A stretch of 64,000 bases of DNA from Apibacter muscae (GTDB lineage Bacteria; Bacteroidota; Bacteroidia; Flavobacteriales; Weeksellaceae). The translations under genes were made by a program, and so were the position numbers. The stretch covers positions 166,702-230,701 of the forward strand of contig NZ_SELG01000031.1 of assembly GCF_007845635.1 (NCBI RefSeq). The letters are read 5' to 3'. Below, piece after piece: positions 31,101-39,657 of this stretch; positions within the stretch are counted from its first letter, which is position 1, and each line of letters starts with the position of its first letter. The notes beneath the pieces were generated by a model. The model saw only the letters and a program-made list of their open reading frames with translations, had not been told where the DNA came from and ran no database searches.

Positions 31101-32138
31101 ATGGTAAAAATAACGAAGTTTTTATACTTTTTTCTAATCTTAGCACTAATTAGCAATTGCTCAAAAAAAAACAAAGCGGAAGAATATTCCAAACGTTGGA
31201 AAATTGATGTTGGCGGCTCAGAATCAGAAGTTGAAATTATAGATATTTCCAAAGACTTTTATAATTTAAACTCTCCCATTTCAAATTTTAAAGAGAAATA
31301 TCCATTTTTTTTAGATGCTAGAATTTCAGATCAAAAATATGAAACTCAACGCAGGGATACTACTGAATTAAATATTTATAAAGAAATTGTAAAAAACGTA
31401 AATACGAGTCAAATCCAGAAAGATCTTACGGATCTTTTTAGTCATATTAAATATTATTATCCCGAATTTAAAATTCCTAAAGTTTATTTGTATTCTTCCT
31501 TTTTACAGGATTATTTAAACCCTGTTACTTACGTCCCTGAACAAAATGCAATATTTATAGCTACTGATAATTTTTTAGGTGCTGATAATAAATATTACAA
31601 TCTATTTAGGATTGATAAATATCTTCAAAAAACTATGAGCCCAAACTATTTAAGTTCTAAAGTTACCGATGAAATTATTAAACAATTAAACTTATTACCT
31701 AAAAAATTAAACAGCCAAAATTTTGTTTCACAAATGATACGGCAGGGAAAAATCCTCGCTTTAAAAGATGCATTTCTCCCAGATTTACCCGATGAGTATA
31801 AAATGGAATATACAAAAGAACAATACGATTGGGCGAAAAATAATGAATTTGATATTTGGAATTTCTTTGTACAAGAGAATTATCTATTTAGTGACGATAT
31901 TGGTTTATCCGATAGATTTTTATCTCTAGCTCCTTTTTCTAAATTTTATACAGAAGTTGATACCCATAGCCCGGGGAATATAGGATCTTGGGTAGGATGG
32001 CAAATAGTAAAAAAATATTTACAAGAAAATCCAGAAATAAAATTGCAAGATTTTATAAATAATACCAATCACGATCAAATTTTTTCAAAATCCAGATATA
32101 AACCCAAACAAAACGAAACCGTTGAATCAGAAAAATAA
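31101..32138 (+). CDS. gldB: Gliding motility lipoprotein GldB
   Basis: A 345-residue lipoprotein (signal then LISNC lipobox) of the GldB family, needed for gliding in Flavobacterium. Typical blocks are SKRWKIDV, ISNFKEKYPFFLD, NLFRIDKYLQKTMSPNYL and DTHSPGNIGSWVGWQIVKKY. The last of these resembles the HExxH-less end of a DUF2268-type peptidase fold. gldC follows 6 nt later. The exact molecular role is not known. The gene may also occur in non-gliding relatives, so it does not prove motility. Confidence 0.92.
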   Translation: MVKITKFLYFFLILALISNCSKKNKAEEYSKRWKIDVGGSESEVEIIDISKDFYNLNSPISNFKEKYPFFLDARISDQKYETQRRDTTELNIYKEIVKNVNTSQIQKDLTDLFSHIKYYYPEFKIPKVYLYSSFLQDYLNPVTYVPEQNAIFIATDNFLGADNKYYNLFRIDKYLQKTMSPNYLSSKVTDEIIKQLNLLPKKLNSQNFVSQMIRQGKILALKDAFLPDLPDEYKMEYTKEQYDWAKNNEFDIWNFFVQENYLFSDDIGLSDRFLSLAPFSKFYTEVDTHSPGNIGSWVGWQIVKKYLQENPEIKLQDFINNTNHDQIFSKSRYKPKQNETVESEK

Positions 32139-32144
32139 TTAGAG

Positions 32145-32471
32145 ATGAAAGAGACTGAAATAAACTTTGCTATTGATTTAGATGAAAATCATATCCCTGA
32201 AAAAATTATTTGGGCAGCTCCTGATGGAGGAGTGGTTGGACAAGAAACTAAATCTATCCTTCTATCCGTTTGGGACCACAAAACTAAAGAAGCGTTACGT
32301 ATTGATCTTTGGACAAAAGAAATGCCTGTAGATGAAATGAAGCGTTTTATTCACCAAGTATTCATCTCTTTGGGGGATACTTACCAAAAAGCTACGGATG
32401 AAGAAGATGTTGCTGAGGAAATAAGAAAATTTGCCGAATATTTTGCTGATCGAAGCGGTATTAAAATGTAA
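32145..32471 (+). CDS. gldC: Gliding motility protein GldC
   Basis: A 108-residue soluble protein of the GldC family. It starts ETEINFAIDLDENHIPEKI, then WAAPDGG and TKSILLSVWD, as in characterised homologues. It is translated directly after gldB in the same operon and precedes hemB. It assists gliding, mechanism unknown. The name is firm by sequence and by position. Confidence 0.93.
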   Translation: MKETEINFAIDLDENHIPEKIIWAAPDGGVVGQETKSILLSVWDHKTKEALRIDLWTKEMPVDEMKRFIHQVFISLGDTYQKATDEEDVAEEIRKFAEYFADRSGIKM

Positions 32472-32496
32472 TGTTTCAATTTTAAAATAAATAATC

Positions 32497-33474
32497 ATGA
32501 TACTCCATAGTAGAAACAGAAGATTAAGAAGTAGTCAATCTATAAGGGATCTTATGCGTGAAACTACTCTAACAACTGATGATTTTATGCTTCCTTTATT
32601 TATAACTGAAGGAAATAATATAAAGGAAAAAATATCTTCCATGCCTGGAATCTATAGACAATCTTTAGATTTAACTCTGAAAGAAATTAAAGAATTATGG
32701 TCTTTAGGAATTAAGGCTGTTAATCTATACGTTAAAGTAAGCGATAATCTTAAAGATAATACAGGAAAAGAAGCATGGAACAAAGAAGGACTTATGCAAC
32801 AAGCAATCAAAGCTATTAAAGATACTGTTCCAGAAATGATAGTTATGCCAGACGTTGCTTTAGATCCATATTCTATTTATGGGCATGATGGGATTGTTAA
32901 AGAGGGTAAAATCATCAATGACGAAACCGTAGATGCTTTAGTAAAAATGAGCTTATCTCATGCAGAAGCTGGTGCTGATTTTGTCGCGCCCAGCGATATG
33001 ATGGATGGAAGAGTCTCTGCTATACGTAAAGCTTTGGAAGAAAATCACTTTCACGATGTTGGTATTATGAGTTATACTGCGAAGTATGCCAGTTCTTACT
33101 ATGGACCTTTTAGAGACGCTTTGGATAGTGCTCCTGGTTTTGGTGATAAAAAAACCTATCAGATGGATTACTGCAATAGTAAAGAAGCGATTAATGAGGC
33201 TCTCAAAGACATTAATGAAGGTGCAGATATCATTATGGTTAAGCCCGGACTTCCCTATTTAGATATAGTTTCTAAATTAAATGAGTTAGTTGATGTCCCT
33301 ATATCGGTATACCAAGTGAGCGGAGAATATTCAATGATTAAAGCGGCTGTAAATCAAGGATGGCTTGACAATAACAAAGTTATTATAGAAAGCCTTAGCT
33401 GTATTAAAAGAGCAGGAGCAAGTCTTATTACAACTTATTTCGCTAAAGAAGCAGCAAGAATATTAAACTCATAA
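32497..33474 (+). CDS. hemB: Porphobilinogen synthase (delta-aminolevulinate dehydratase)
   Basis: A 325-residue cytoplasmic enzyme joining two 5-aminolevulinates to porphobilinogen for haem. The N terminus (RNRRLRSSQSIRDLMRETTL) and the first Schiff-base Lys region SYTAKYASSYYGPFRDA are present. The second catalytic Lys is in DIIMVKPGLPYLDI. The Asp/Ala-rich metal site (DVALDPYSIYGHDG) has no Cys cluster, so a Mg-type rather than Zn-type enzyme is expected. It follows gldC by 25 nt. Confidence 0.95.
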   Translation: MILHSRNRRLRSSQSIRDLMRETTLTTDDFMLPLFITEGNNIKEKISSMPGIYRQSLDLTLKEIKELWSLGIKAVNLYVKVSDNLKDNTGKEAWNKEGLMQQAIKAIKDTVPEMIVMPDVALDPYSIYGHDGIVKEGKIINDETVDALVKMSLSHAEAGADFVAPSDMMDGRVSAIRKALEENHFHDVGIMSYTAKYASSYYGPFRDALDSAPGFGDKKTYQMDYCNSKEAINEALKDINEGADIIMVKPGLPYLDIVSKLNELVDVPISVYQVSGEYSMIKAAVNQGWLDNNKVIIESLSCIKRAGASLITTYFAKEAARILNS

Positions 33475-33549
33475 TTGAATACTTTAAAATTTTATCTCTG
33501 GCATTATTTTTGAAACTTTTAGGTTTAATTTAAAAAAGCTTTATTAAGA

Positions 33550-34107
33550 ATGAAAAAAAATATTTTATTACTTTCTGCTATTTCTGCATTTATTTTTTTT
33601 ACAAGTTGTGATAAAAAAGCAGAACAGAATCAATCAAATAATGATTCTATCCCTGTAGATAGCATTGAAATTACAGATCTAACCATTGAAGAAATCCCTG
33701 TTCCAGATGAAGTTGTCGGTACCTATGAAGGAACTTTCCCTTGTGCAGATTGTGAAGGAATTAAAACTCATTTAGAATTAAATAAGGACAAAACTTTTAA
33801 ACGTACAGAGGAGTATCTTGGAAAGAAAAAACCAGAAGATAAAAATGTGTTTGAAACCAAAGGAAATTACAAAGTACTTAATAACAAACATGTGGTTTTA
33901 GTTCCTGACAGCACTGAATTTGTAATTGGAATTGATCAATTAACTCTTGCTCCTACTAATAATAACGCCTCTCCTGAAACTAATACCTCAAATTATGTTT
34001 TAACTAAAATTAAGATTAAAGAAGACAAAGAAAAAATTCAACAAGAAGTAATTGACAGCACTGGACAAGTGATTGACAAAACTAAAGAAAAGATTAAAGT
34101 ACAATAA
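33550..34107 (+). CDS. NlpE-like copper-resistance/envelope lipoprotein
   Basis: A 185-residue lipoprotein (lipobox FFTSC). The core GTYEGTFPCADCEGIKTHLE matches the NlpE N-terminal domain with its CxxC motif. The family senses envelope or copper stress in proteobacteria and is widespread in Bacteroidota with unclear roles. After about residue 150 a charged, helical tail (KIKEDKEKIQQEVIDSTGQ) departs from the family. A terminator follows. Family call good, function not. Confidence 0.85.
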   Translation: MKKNILLLSAISAFIFFTSCDKKAEQNQSNNDSIPVDSIEITDLTIEEIPVPDEVVGTYEGTFPCADCEGIKTHLELNKDKTFKRTEEYLGKKKPEDKNVFETKGNYKVLNNKHVVLVPDSTEFVIGIDQLTLAPTNNNASPETNTSNYVLTKIKIKEDKEKIQQEVIDSTGQVIDKTKEKIKVQ

Positions 34108-34112
34108 CTTAT

Positions 34113-34145
34113 AAAAAACCTAAAAGATTAACTTTTAGGTTTTTT
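34113..34145 (+). terminator. Terminator after the NlpE-like gene
   Basis: Stem AAAAAACCTAAAAG / CTTTTAGGTTTTTT with a 5-nt loop, followed by a T run, 5 nt after the stop. Confidence 0.9.
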
Positions 34146-34163
34146 TGTAAATAATCTAAATTA

Positions 34164-34206
34164 ATTCCTACCAATTTGGTAGGAATAATTCTTATAAGTA
34201 TATTTG
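34164..34206 (+). promoter_or_regulatory. Predicted pst promoter with an overlapping palindromic operator
   Basis: A perfect 23-nt palindrome (34164-34186, ATTCCTACCAA around a central T). Its right arm contains TTTG at 34175-34178, the -33 element. The -7 element TATATTTG is at 34199-34206, 20 nt further on, matching the Bacteroidota consensus exactly. A dimeric repressor or activator on the palindrome would sit directly on the -33 site. The pstS start codon is 24 nt past the -7 element. Confidence 0.6.
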
Positions 34207-34229
34207 TATTCACATTGATCGATAATATC

Positions 34230-35159
34230 ATGAATTTTAGAAAATTAACCTATTTAACTTTATTACTTTTAACCATTTACTCATGCTCCAATAAAAACTC
34301 AGAAAAAATACAAATATCTGGAGCATTTGCCTTATACCCCATGATGGTTAAGTGGGCTGAAGAATTTAAGCATGAGAATCCCGGAGTGAAAATTGATATT
34401 TCAGGAGGTGGTGCTGGAAAGGGAATGACTGACGTCTTATCTGGAATGGTAGATATTGGAATGATTTCCAGAGAAATACACGACGAAGAAATAAAAAAAG
34501 GCGCTTATGCCTTTACCGTCGCTAGAGATGCAGTAGTAGCTACGATGAATACTCAGAATCCAGAATGGAGTGAAATGAAAAAGAAAGGTTTATCATCCGA
34601 AAAGGCTTCCAAAATATGGAACGCTGAATATAAAACTTGGGGCGAAATATTTAATAATACCAATCAAAATCCCCTAAATGTTTATACAAGATCCGATGCC
34701 TGTGGAGCTGGAGAAACTTGGGCTGCATGGATGGGTGAAAAACAAGAAGATTTGAAAGGTAGAGGGGTATTTGGAGATCCGGGAATTGCTTCCGCAGTTC
34801 AAAAAGATGTAAATGGTATTGGCTACAACAATATAGCCTATGCTTACGACATAAAAACAATGAAACCTCAAGAAAATTTAGGCATTATACCCATTGATAT
34901 AAACAAGAATGGAAACCTAGAAGGGGATGAAGATTTTTATAAAGATCTGGGTTCTATGATTCAAGCAATTTCTAATCATAAATACCCTTCGCCACCGGCT
35001 AGAAATTTATACCTAGTTACTAAAAACAAGCCTACCAATCCAGTGGTTATTAAATTTATTGAATTCATATTAACCAAAGGACAAAGCTACACTGCTGAAA
35101 ATGGTTTCATAAAAATATCTCCAGAAACAGCCAAAGAGGAATTAAAAAAAATAAATTAG
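34230..35159 (+). CDS. pstS: Phosphate ABC transporter substrate-binding lipoprotein
   Basis: A 309-residue periplasmic phosphate-binding protein. I start at ATG 34230 because the lipoprotein signal with lipobox IYSC then begins properly; the longer frame adds 18 residues overlapping the promoter. Binding-site blocks are ISGAFALYPMM, ISGGGAGKGMTDVLSGMVDIG and YTRSDACGAGETWAAWM. It is the first gene of pstSCAB, 14 nt ahead of pstC. Phosphate rather than another oxyanion is inferred from the ISGSG-like block and the operon. Confidence 0.92.
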   Translation: MNFRKLTYLTLLLLTIYSCSNKNSEKIQISGAFALYPMMVKWAEEFKHENPGVKIDISGGGAGKGMTDVLSGMVDIGMISREIHDEEIKKGAYAFTVARDAVVATMNTQNPEWSEMKKKGLSSEKASKIWNAEYKTWGEIFNNTNQNPLNVYTRSDACGAGETWAAWMGEKQEDLKGRGVFGDPGIASAVQKDVNGIGYNNIAYAYDIKTMKPQENLGIIPIDINKNGNLEGDEDFYKDLGSMIQAISNHKYPSPPARNLYLVTKNKPTNPVVIKFIEFILTKGQSYTAENGFIKISPETAKEELKKIN

Positions 35160-35173
35160 AGAAGTAATTAAAG

Positions 35174-36070
35174 GTGAAATCTTTAAAATGTCGCATACTA
35201 AAAGATAAGCTAGCAAGGTCATACATGCTAGCTATAACTCTTTTATCTATCTTACTTTTATTTTTTATGGGTGGGGGACTTTTTAATAACTCCCTACCTT
35301 TACTTAAGTTACATTCTTTAAAAGATTTACTTAGTTCTTCTAACTGGAATCCTTTTAAAAATGAATTTGGCTTTTTCCCTTTCATTTATAGCACTTTGCA
35401 GGTTACCTTATTGTCCATTGTTTTAGCGTTTCCAGTCTCATTGCTCACTGCCTTACTTATAAGCGAGAAAGCATCTTCTCATTTTAAAAAGATTATAAGC
35501 CCTGTTCTTGATATTCTTGCCGGAATCCCATCTGTCATTTATGGGGTATGGGGAGTTTTAATCATAGTCCCATGGATTTCAAAGTACTTAGCTCCCAAAT
35601 TCTCTATCTCTAGTAGTGGATATTCTTTATTAGCCAGTGGTATCGTCTTAGCCGTAATGATAATCCCCATATTGATCAGTTTATTAACACAAATATTTAC
35701 AAATGTACCCGAAGATTTAAAAGAAGCCTCTACATCCTTAGGAGCTACCCAATGGCAAACCATTAAAAATGTGGTGATAAAAAAATCACTATCCGGTATC
35801 ATAGCTTCTGTAGTACTAGGAATTTCTAAATCATTTGGTGAAACGATAGCTGTGGTTATGGTCTGTGGCAATTCCATACAGATCCCTCATTCAATTTTTG
35901 AATCGGGCTACCCTTTACCCGCTTTAATTGCCAATAACTATGGAGAAATGATGTCCATTCCCAATTACGAATCTGCCTTAATGTTTGCTGCCTTCTTATT
36001 ATTTTTTATGATATTAATTTTTAACTTAATTTCTAGAATCATTCTCCATCGTTTACAAACTAAATTTTAA
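35174..36070 (+). CDS. pstC: Phosphate ABC transporter permease PstC
   Basis: A 298-residue inner-membrane permease with six helices. The EAA-type coupling loop is EDLKEASTSLGATQWQTIKN, and GIPSVIYGVWGVL is the family block. The GTG at 35174 is the most upstream start compatible with the previous gene; the first Met is 17 codons inside. It precedes pstA by 3 nt. The partner subunits are the next two genes. Confidence 0.93.
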   Translation: MKSLKCRILKDKLARSYMLAITLLSILLLFFMGGGLFNNSLPLLKLHSLKDLLSSSNWNPFKNEFGFFPFIYSTLQVTLLSIVLAFPVSLLTALLISEKASSHFKKIISPVLDILAGIPSVIYGVWGVLIIVPWISKYLAPKFSISSSGYSLLASGIVLAVMIIPILISLLTQIFTNVPEDLKEASTSLGATQWQTIKNVVIKKSLSGIIASVVLGISKSFGETIAVVMVCGNSIQIPHSIFESGYPLPALIANNYGEMMSIPNYESALMFAAFLLFFMILIFNLISRIILHRLQTKF

Positions 36071-36073
36071 ATT

Positions 36074-36922
36074 ATGAAATTTAAATTTATAGAAGAACGT
36101 ATTGCCACGCTTTTCATGTATCTAGCCGCATTTATAGTCGTAGCATTTTTAGGTAGTATTTTATGGACTATTATTAAAAATGGCTTCCCTTATTTAAATT
36201 GGTCCATGATTTCTAAACTTCCTTCCGGAGGGTTTTACATTGGAGGAGATGGTGGAATTTTAAACGCAATTGTAGGATCTCTCTATATAGTTGCAGGCGC
36301 CACTATTCTTGGACTATTGATTAGCATCCCTGTAGTTTTTTACCTAAATGTTTATTTAACAACTCACTCCAAATTTGCCCAGCTTTGCAGACTTACGTAC
36401 GACGTTCTATTTGGTATTCCATCCATTGTTTACGGAGCCTTTGGATTTACTTTAATGATTTATTTTGGCTTACGAACCTCCTTGTTAGCCGGAATTATTG
36501 TAATAACTTTATTAATCATTCCGATTTTTATACGTTCTATGGATGAAGCAGCCAAAGAACTACCTAAAGATTTAATGGATGCTACCTATTCTCTAGGAGC
36601 TACTCGCTTAGAAGCCCTTAAGATTTTTATGAAACAAATAGCCCCGGGTATAGGTACGGCTACCTTTCTATCTATCGGTAGAGCGATTGGAGATACGGCT
36701 GGAGTTTTATTTACTGCAGGATTTACGGATAATATACCAACCGCTTTGGATGAACCTGCCGCTACTCTACCCTTATCTATTTTCTTTCAATTGAGTAGCC
36801 CTTCTTCAGAAGTTAGGGAAAAAGCGTATGCTGCTGCACTTTTATTAACCCTTATCATATTAGTTTTAAGTATTTTAGGTAGAATCTTTTTTCATAAATA
36901 TTCAAAAAATAAATTACGATGA
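36074..36922 (+). CDS. pstA: Phosphate ABC transporter permease PstA
   Basis: A 282-residue permease with six helices; the coupling loop KDLMDATYSLGATRLEALK and GIPSIVYGAFGF mirror PstC. Its TGA stop overlaps the ATG of pstB in an ATGA junction. A second in-frame stop (TAA) follows two codons later. It is one of only three genes here that end in TGA at a normal position, which matters for judging the internal TGAs elsewhere in the window. Confidence 0.93.
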   Translation: MKFKFIEERIATLFMYLAAFIVVAFLGSILWTIIKNGFPYLNWSMISKLPSGGFYIGGDGGILNAIVGSLYIVAGATILGLLISIPVVFYLNVYLTTHSKFAQLCRLTYDVLFGIPSIVYGAFGFTLMIYFGLRTSLLAGIIVITLLIIPIFIRSMDEAAKELPKDLMDATYSLGATRLEALKIFMKQIAPGIGTATFLSIGRAIGDTAGVLFTAGFTDNIPTALDEPAATLPLSIFFQLSSPSSEVREKAYAAALLLTLIILVLSILGRIFFHKYSKNKLR

Positions 36923-37788
36923 ATTTAACTCTTCCCCATAAATTATTACAAACTTTTAGTAAAGACTCTATTACTGATACTAAGATCAATAATTCAGAAT
37001 TTTTACCGTACGACAAGTTTAACAGTAAAAAAAGTTACCCCGATCTTCGGATCAAAGATTTTAACCTTTCTATACAAGGACATAAAATCTTAAAGAATAT
37101 TAACACTACTATACACAACCAAAGTATTACTTGTATTATTGGTCCTTCAGGATGTGGAAAAACTACCCTTTTAAAAAGTATTAATCGATTAAATGAAAAC
37201 CTGCCTAATGTCAAAATTCATGGAGATATACTCCTAGACAATGAAAATATTTATGGCAAAAATGTAGAACTTACCCACCTTAGAAAAAAATTAGGTTTGT
37301 TGTCTCAACGCCCCACCCCGTTACCTATGTCCATTTATGAGAATATTACCTACGGTTGTAAAATCCATGGACTTAAGAACAAAAAAAAGTTAAACATTGT
37401 CGTAGAATACTACTTGAAAGCTGTTGGCTTATGGGAGGAAATTAAGGACCGTTTGCATACTCCTGCTACCCGTCTTTCTATTGGTCAACAACAAAGACTA
37501 TGCTTAGCACGAGGCTTGGCGGTCGAACCTGAATTTATCTTAGGGGATGAGTCCACTTCAGCCTTAGATCCTATTTCCAGCGGTACTATAGAACAATTAT
37601 TTTTATCCTTAAAAGAAGAATATGGAATTATTTTAGTCACCCACACCCTACGTCAAGCCAAAAGAATTGCCGATTATGTCATTTTTATGTATATGGGTGA
37701 AATCATTGAACAAGGAAAGGCTCAAGAGATTTTTGAAAATCCACAGCAGGAACTTACTCAAAAATATATTTCAGGCGCATTCAGCTAA
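36919..37788 (+). CDS. pstB: Phosphate ABC transporter ATPase
   Basis: A 289-residue ATPase. Walker A GPSGCGKTT, signature LSIGQQQRLCLARGL, Walker B FILGDESTSALDP, switch His LVTHTLRQA. The N-terminal 40 residues precede the usual PstB start (LRIKDFNLSIQG) and are not conserved. Note the signature has LSIGQ in place of LSGGQ, as PstB proteins often do. It ends the operon; no phoU follows, unlike in many bacteria. Confidence 0.93.
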   Translation: MNLTLPHKLLQTFSKDSITDTKINNSEFLPYDKFNSKKSYPDLRIKDFNLSIQGHKILKNINTTIHNQSITCIIGPSGCGKTTLLKSINRLNENLPNVKIHGDILLDNENIYGKNVELTHLRKKLGLLSQRPTPLPMSIYENITYGCKIHGLKNKKKLNIVVEYYLKAVGLWEEIKDRLHTPATRLSIGQQQRLCLARGLAVEPEFILGDESTSALDPISSGTIEQLFLSLKEEYGIILVTHTLRQAKRIADYVIFMYMGEIIEQGKAQEIFENPQQELTQKYISGAFS

Positions 37789-37845
37789 CCATTAATCACT
37801 TAATTCATAAATCATCCAAAAAATTCAAGGAAAATAGAAAAATAA

Positions 37846-37878
37846 TTTGCACAATTGAAATTTTATTCTATAAATTTG
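37846..37878 (+). promoter_or_regulatory. Consensus Bacteroidota promoter for the rtcB-prfH leader
   Basis: TTTG at 37846-37849 and TAAATTTG at 37871-37878 with 21 nt between them. Both elements match the flavobacterial sigma-factor consensus. Transcription should start near 37884. It lies about 60 nt after pstB ends. Confidence 0.65.
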
Positions 37879-37883
37879 CAGAA

Positions 37884-38050
37884 ATAAATATACAAAACAT
37901 AATAATACGAAGCAAAATGTTCAAAGTAATTCACATATTAAATAACATTGATTTCCCATCTATGGGAAAATATTAGCTTCGGGAATAAACTTCAAAAAAT
38001 TATCCAATAATCTATAATAGATAAACCCGAAGCAAAGTTTCGGGTTTTTT
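37884..38050 (+). promoter_or_regulatory. Structured leader RNA, candidate riboswitch or attenuator upstream of rtcB
   Basis: About 165 nt from a predicted start to an intrinsic terminator, with no coding frame. The first half folds as a three-way junction: P1 pairs CGAAGC (37908-37913) with GCTTCG (37976-37981); P2 pairs AATGTT (37916-37921) with AACATT (37944-37949); P3 is TTTCCCA/TGGGAAA (37952-37958/37963-37969). The P1 3' strand extended, GCTTCGGG (37976-37983), is also a perfect 8-nt complement of CCCGAAGC (38026-38033), the 5' arm of the terminator. So P1 plus terminator and an antiterminator exclude each other. That is the layout of transcriptional riboswitches. It fits no riboswitch class I know. 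A free-standing small RNA is the alternative. Confidence 0.55.
38023..38050 (+). terminator. Leader terminator upstream of rtcB
   Basis: Stem AAACCCGAA / TTTCGGGTTT followed by six T. The left arm can instead pair with 37976-37983. Confidence 0.85.
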
Positions 38051-38225
38051 ATTGTTCTATCGATAAATGATCATTTATCCTCCTACACTTTTTCGTATGG
38101 AATGCTCAATTTAAAGTCCGAGGCTTATGGAACTGTTTCTATTTGGTTTTTTATAAAATCAAACTAACTGTTAAGTATTCGTAAATAAGTATATCGTAAC
38201 AGTTTTAACTAAAATATAAACCGTT
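38051..38225 (+). promoter_or_regulatory. Untranslated region before rtcB with two inverted repeats
   Basis: After the terminator come 175 nt without a gene. It holds a perfect 18-nt palindrome (38062-38079, GATAAATGA and complement). A second inverted repeat AACTGTTA / TAACAGTT (38166-38173 / 38197-38204) has a 23-nt loop and ends 21 nt before the start codon. A possible weak second promoter (TCTATTTG at 38138-38145) lacks a clear -33. These could be protein-binding sites or more leader structure. Confidence 0.4.
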
Positions 38226-39623
38226 ATGGGCAAGATAAAATTAAAAGGAAAAGATTTATTAAAGTTGGGTTATCCCAACAATAAGATCGTAAACATAGCC
38301 ATTGAAGTTATGCAAAAAAACTTTGAAAAAAAGAATAAAGCTTATGTACTAAGCATACTTAAAGACATTCAAAATCAACCCGAAGAATATAAAAATCATT
38401 TAATGCTCGGGCAAATAGCCAAAGAATTTTTGAATCTTACCAAGGTAGAGAAAAGAAAACTGGAAAGCCAAAGAGCACCATATAAAATTTTTGGCATTGA
38501 ACAAATAGCCGAAGAAGCCATTCAACAATTGTACACCTCTTTAAAACTCCCCATTTCAATTCGAGGAGCTTTAATGCCAGATGCACATGTAGGTTATGGA
38601 TTACCGATTGGTGGAGTCTTAGCGACTGAAAATGCAGTTATCCCTTACGGAGTTGGTGTAGATATTGGGTGCAGAATGTGTTTAAGCATATTAGATGTAC
38701 CTACCTCATATTTGGAAGGTAGTAAGGATAAATATTTAAATGCATTGCAAGAGCATACTAAGTTTGGCATGTACGAAGCGCACCAAAACCATATTGAACA
38801 TTCCATTTTTGAGGAGGAAGCTTTTCAAATGATTCCATTATTACGGCGTTTAAAAGCAAAAGCCATCAAACAAATGGGAACTTCTGGGGGTGGAAATCAT
38901 TTTGTGGAATTTGGAGAAGTGGAAATTCTTGAAGAACATTCTATGAATCAACTACCCAAAGGAAAATATTTAGGAATACTTTCTCATAGTGGTTCGTGAG
39001 GCCTAGGAGCTGAAATTGCGCAAACCTATACCCGAATAGCTATAGAACAATGTCCCTTACCCAAAGAAGCTCAACAATTGGCTTGGTTAGATTTAGATTC
39101 GCATTTAGGAATAGAATATTGGACAGCCATGAATTTAGCCGGAGAATATGCGGCTGCTTGCCACACAGATATTCATCGAAGATTAATGAAGATTACCGGA
39201 GGTCGTTTATTAGCAAGGGTAGAAAACCATCACAACTTTGCATGGAAAGAAATTCACGAGGGTAAAGAAGTAATTGTACATAGAAAAGGAGCTACACCTG
39301 CTGCAGATGGTCAAATAGGATTTATACCCGGATCAATGACTTCCAAAGGGTTTATTGTACGTGGCAAAGGTAATGCAGAAGCGCTTCGTTCTGCCTCCCA
39401 TGGAGCTGGAAGATTACTTTCTAGGCATAAAGCTAAAAACGTTATTACCAATTCTGAGATTTCTAAAGAACTAAAAAAACACCATGTAGAACTTATCGGA
39501 GGAAGTAAGGAGGAAGCTCCAATGGCTTATAAAAACATTAACGAGGTTATGAACTCTCAGTCTGATTTAGTAGATATTCTGGGAACTTTTAAACCTAGAT
39601 TGGTAAGAATGGATAAAAAATAA
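38226..39623 (+). pseudogene. rtcB: RtcB RNA ligase interrupted by an in-frame TGA
   Basis: One frame of 466 codons with TGA at 38997-38999. RtcB joins 2',3'-cyclic phosphate and 5'-OH RNA ends with GTP and Mn. Before the stop: MPDAHVGYGLPIGG, GVGVDIGCRMC and GTSGGGNHFVEFGEVE (metal ligands). After it: NHHNFAWKE, HRKGATPAADGQIGFIPGSM and the nucleotidyl-His region SASHGAGRLLSR. The stop sits in HSGS-stop-GLG, where the family has Arg (HSGSRGLG), so it is most simply a CGA to TGA change. All other motifs are intact, so decay is recent or the TGA is read through. prfH follows 34 nt later. Confidence 0.88.
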
Positions 39624-39657
39624 CTTTCATGATGAGAATAAATAATTCATAGAACTT

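Noticed and set aside
32295..32498. Minus-strand frame opposite gldC
   Set aside because: No motif or RBS-like context; gldC is strongly supported on the plus strand.
37884..38050. 6S RNA, SRP RNA or tmRNA for the rtcB leader
   Set aside because: It lacks the SRP GGAA tetraloop region, any tmRNA tag frame and a 6S-like long rod with central bubble; the competing stems fit an attenuator better. A distant 6S variant cannot be fully excluded.
23211..38999. Reassignment of TGA to an amino acid
   Set aside because: Trp is encoded by TGG throughout, only two internal TGAs occur in 64 kb, and TGA ends pabB, pstA and the response regulator at proper gene junctions.
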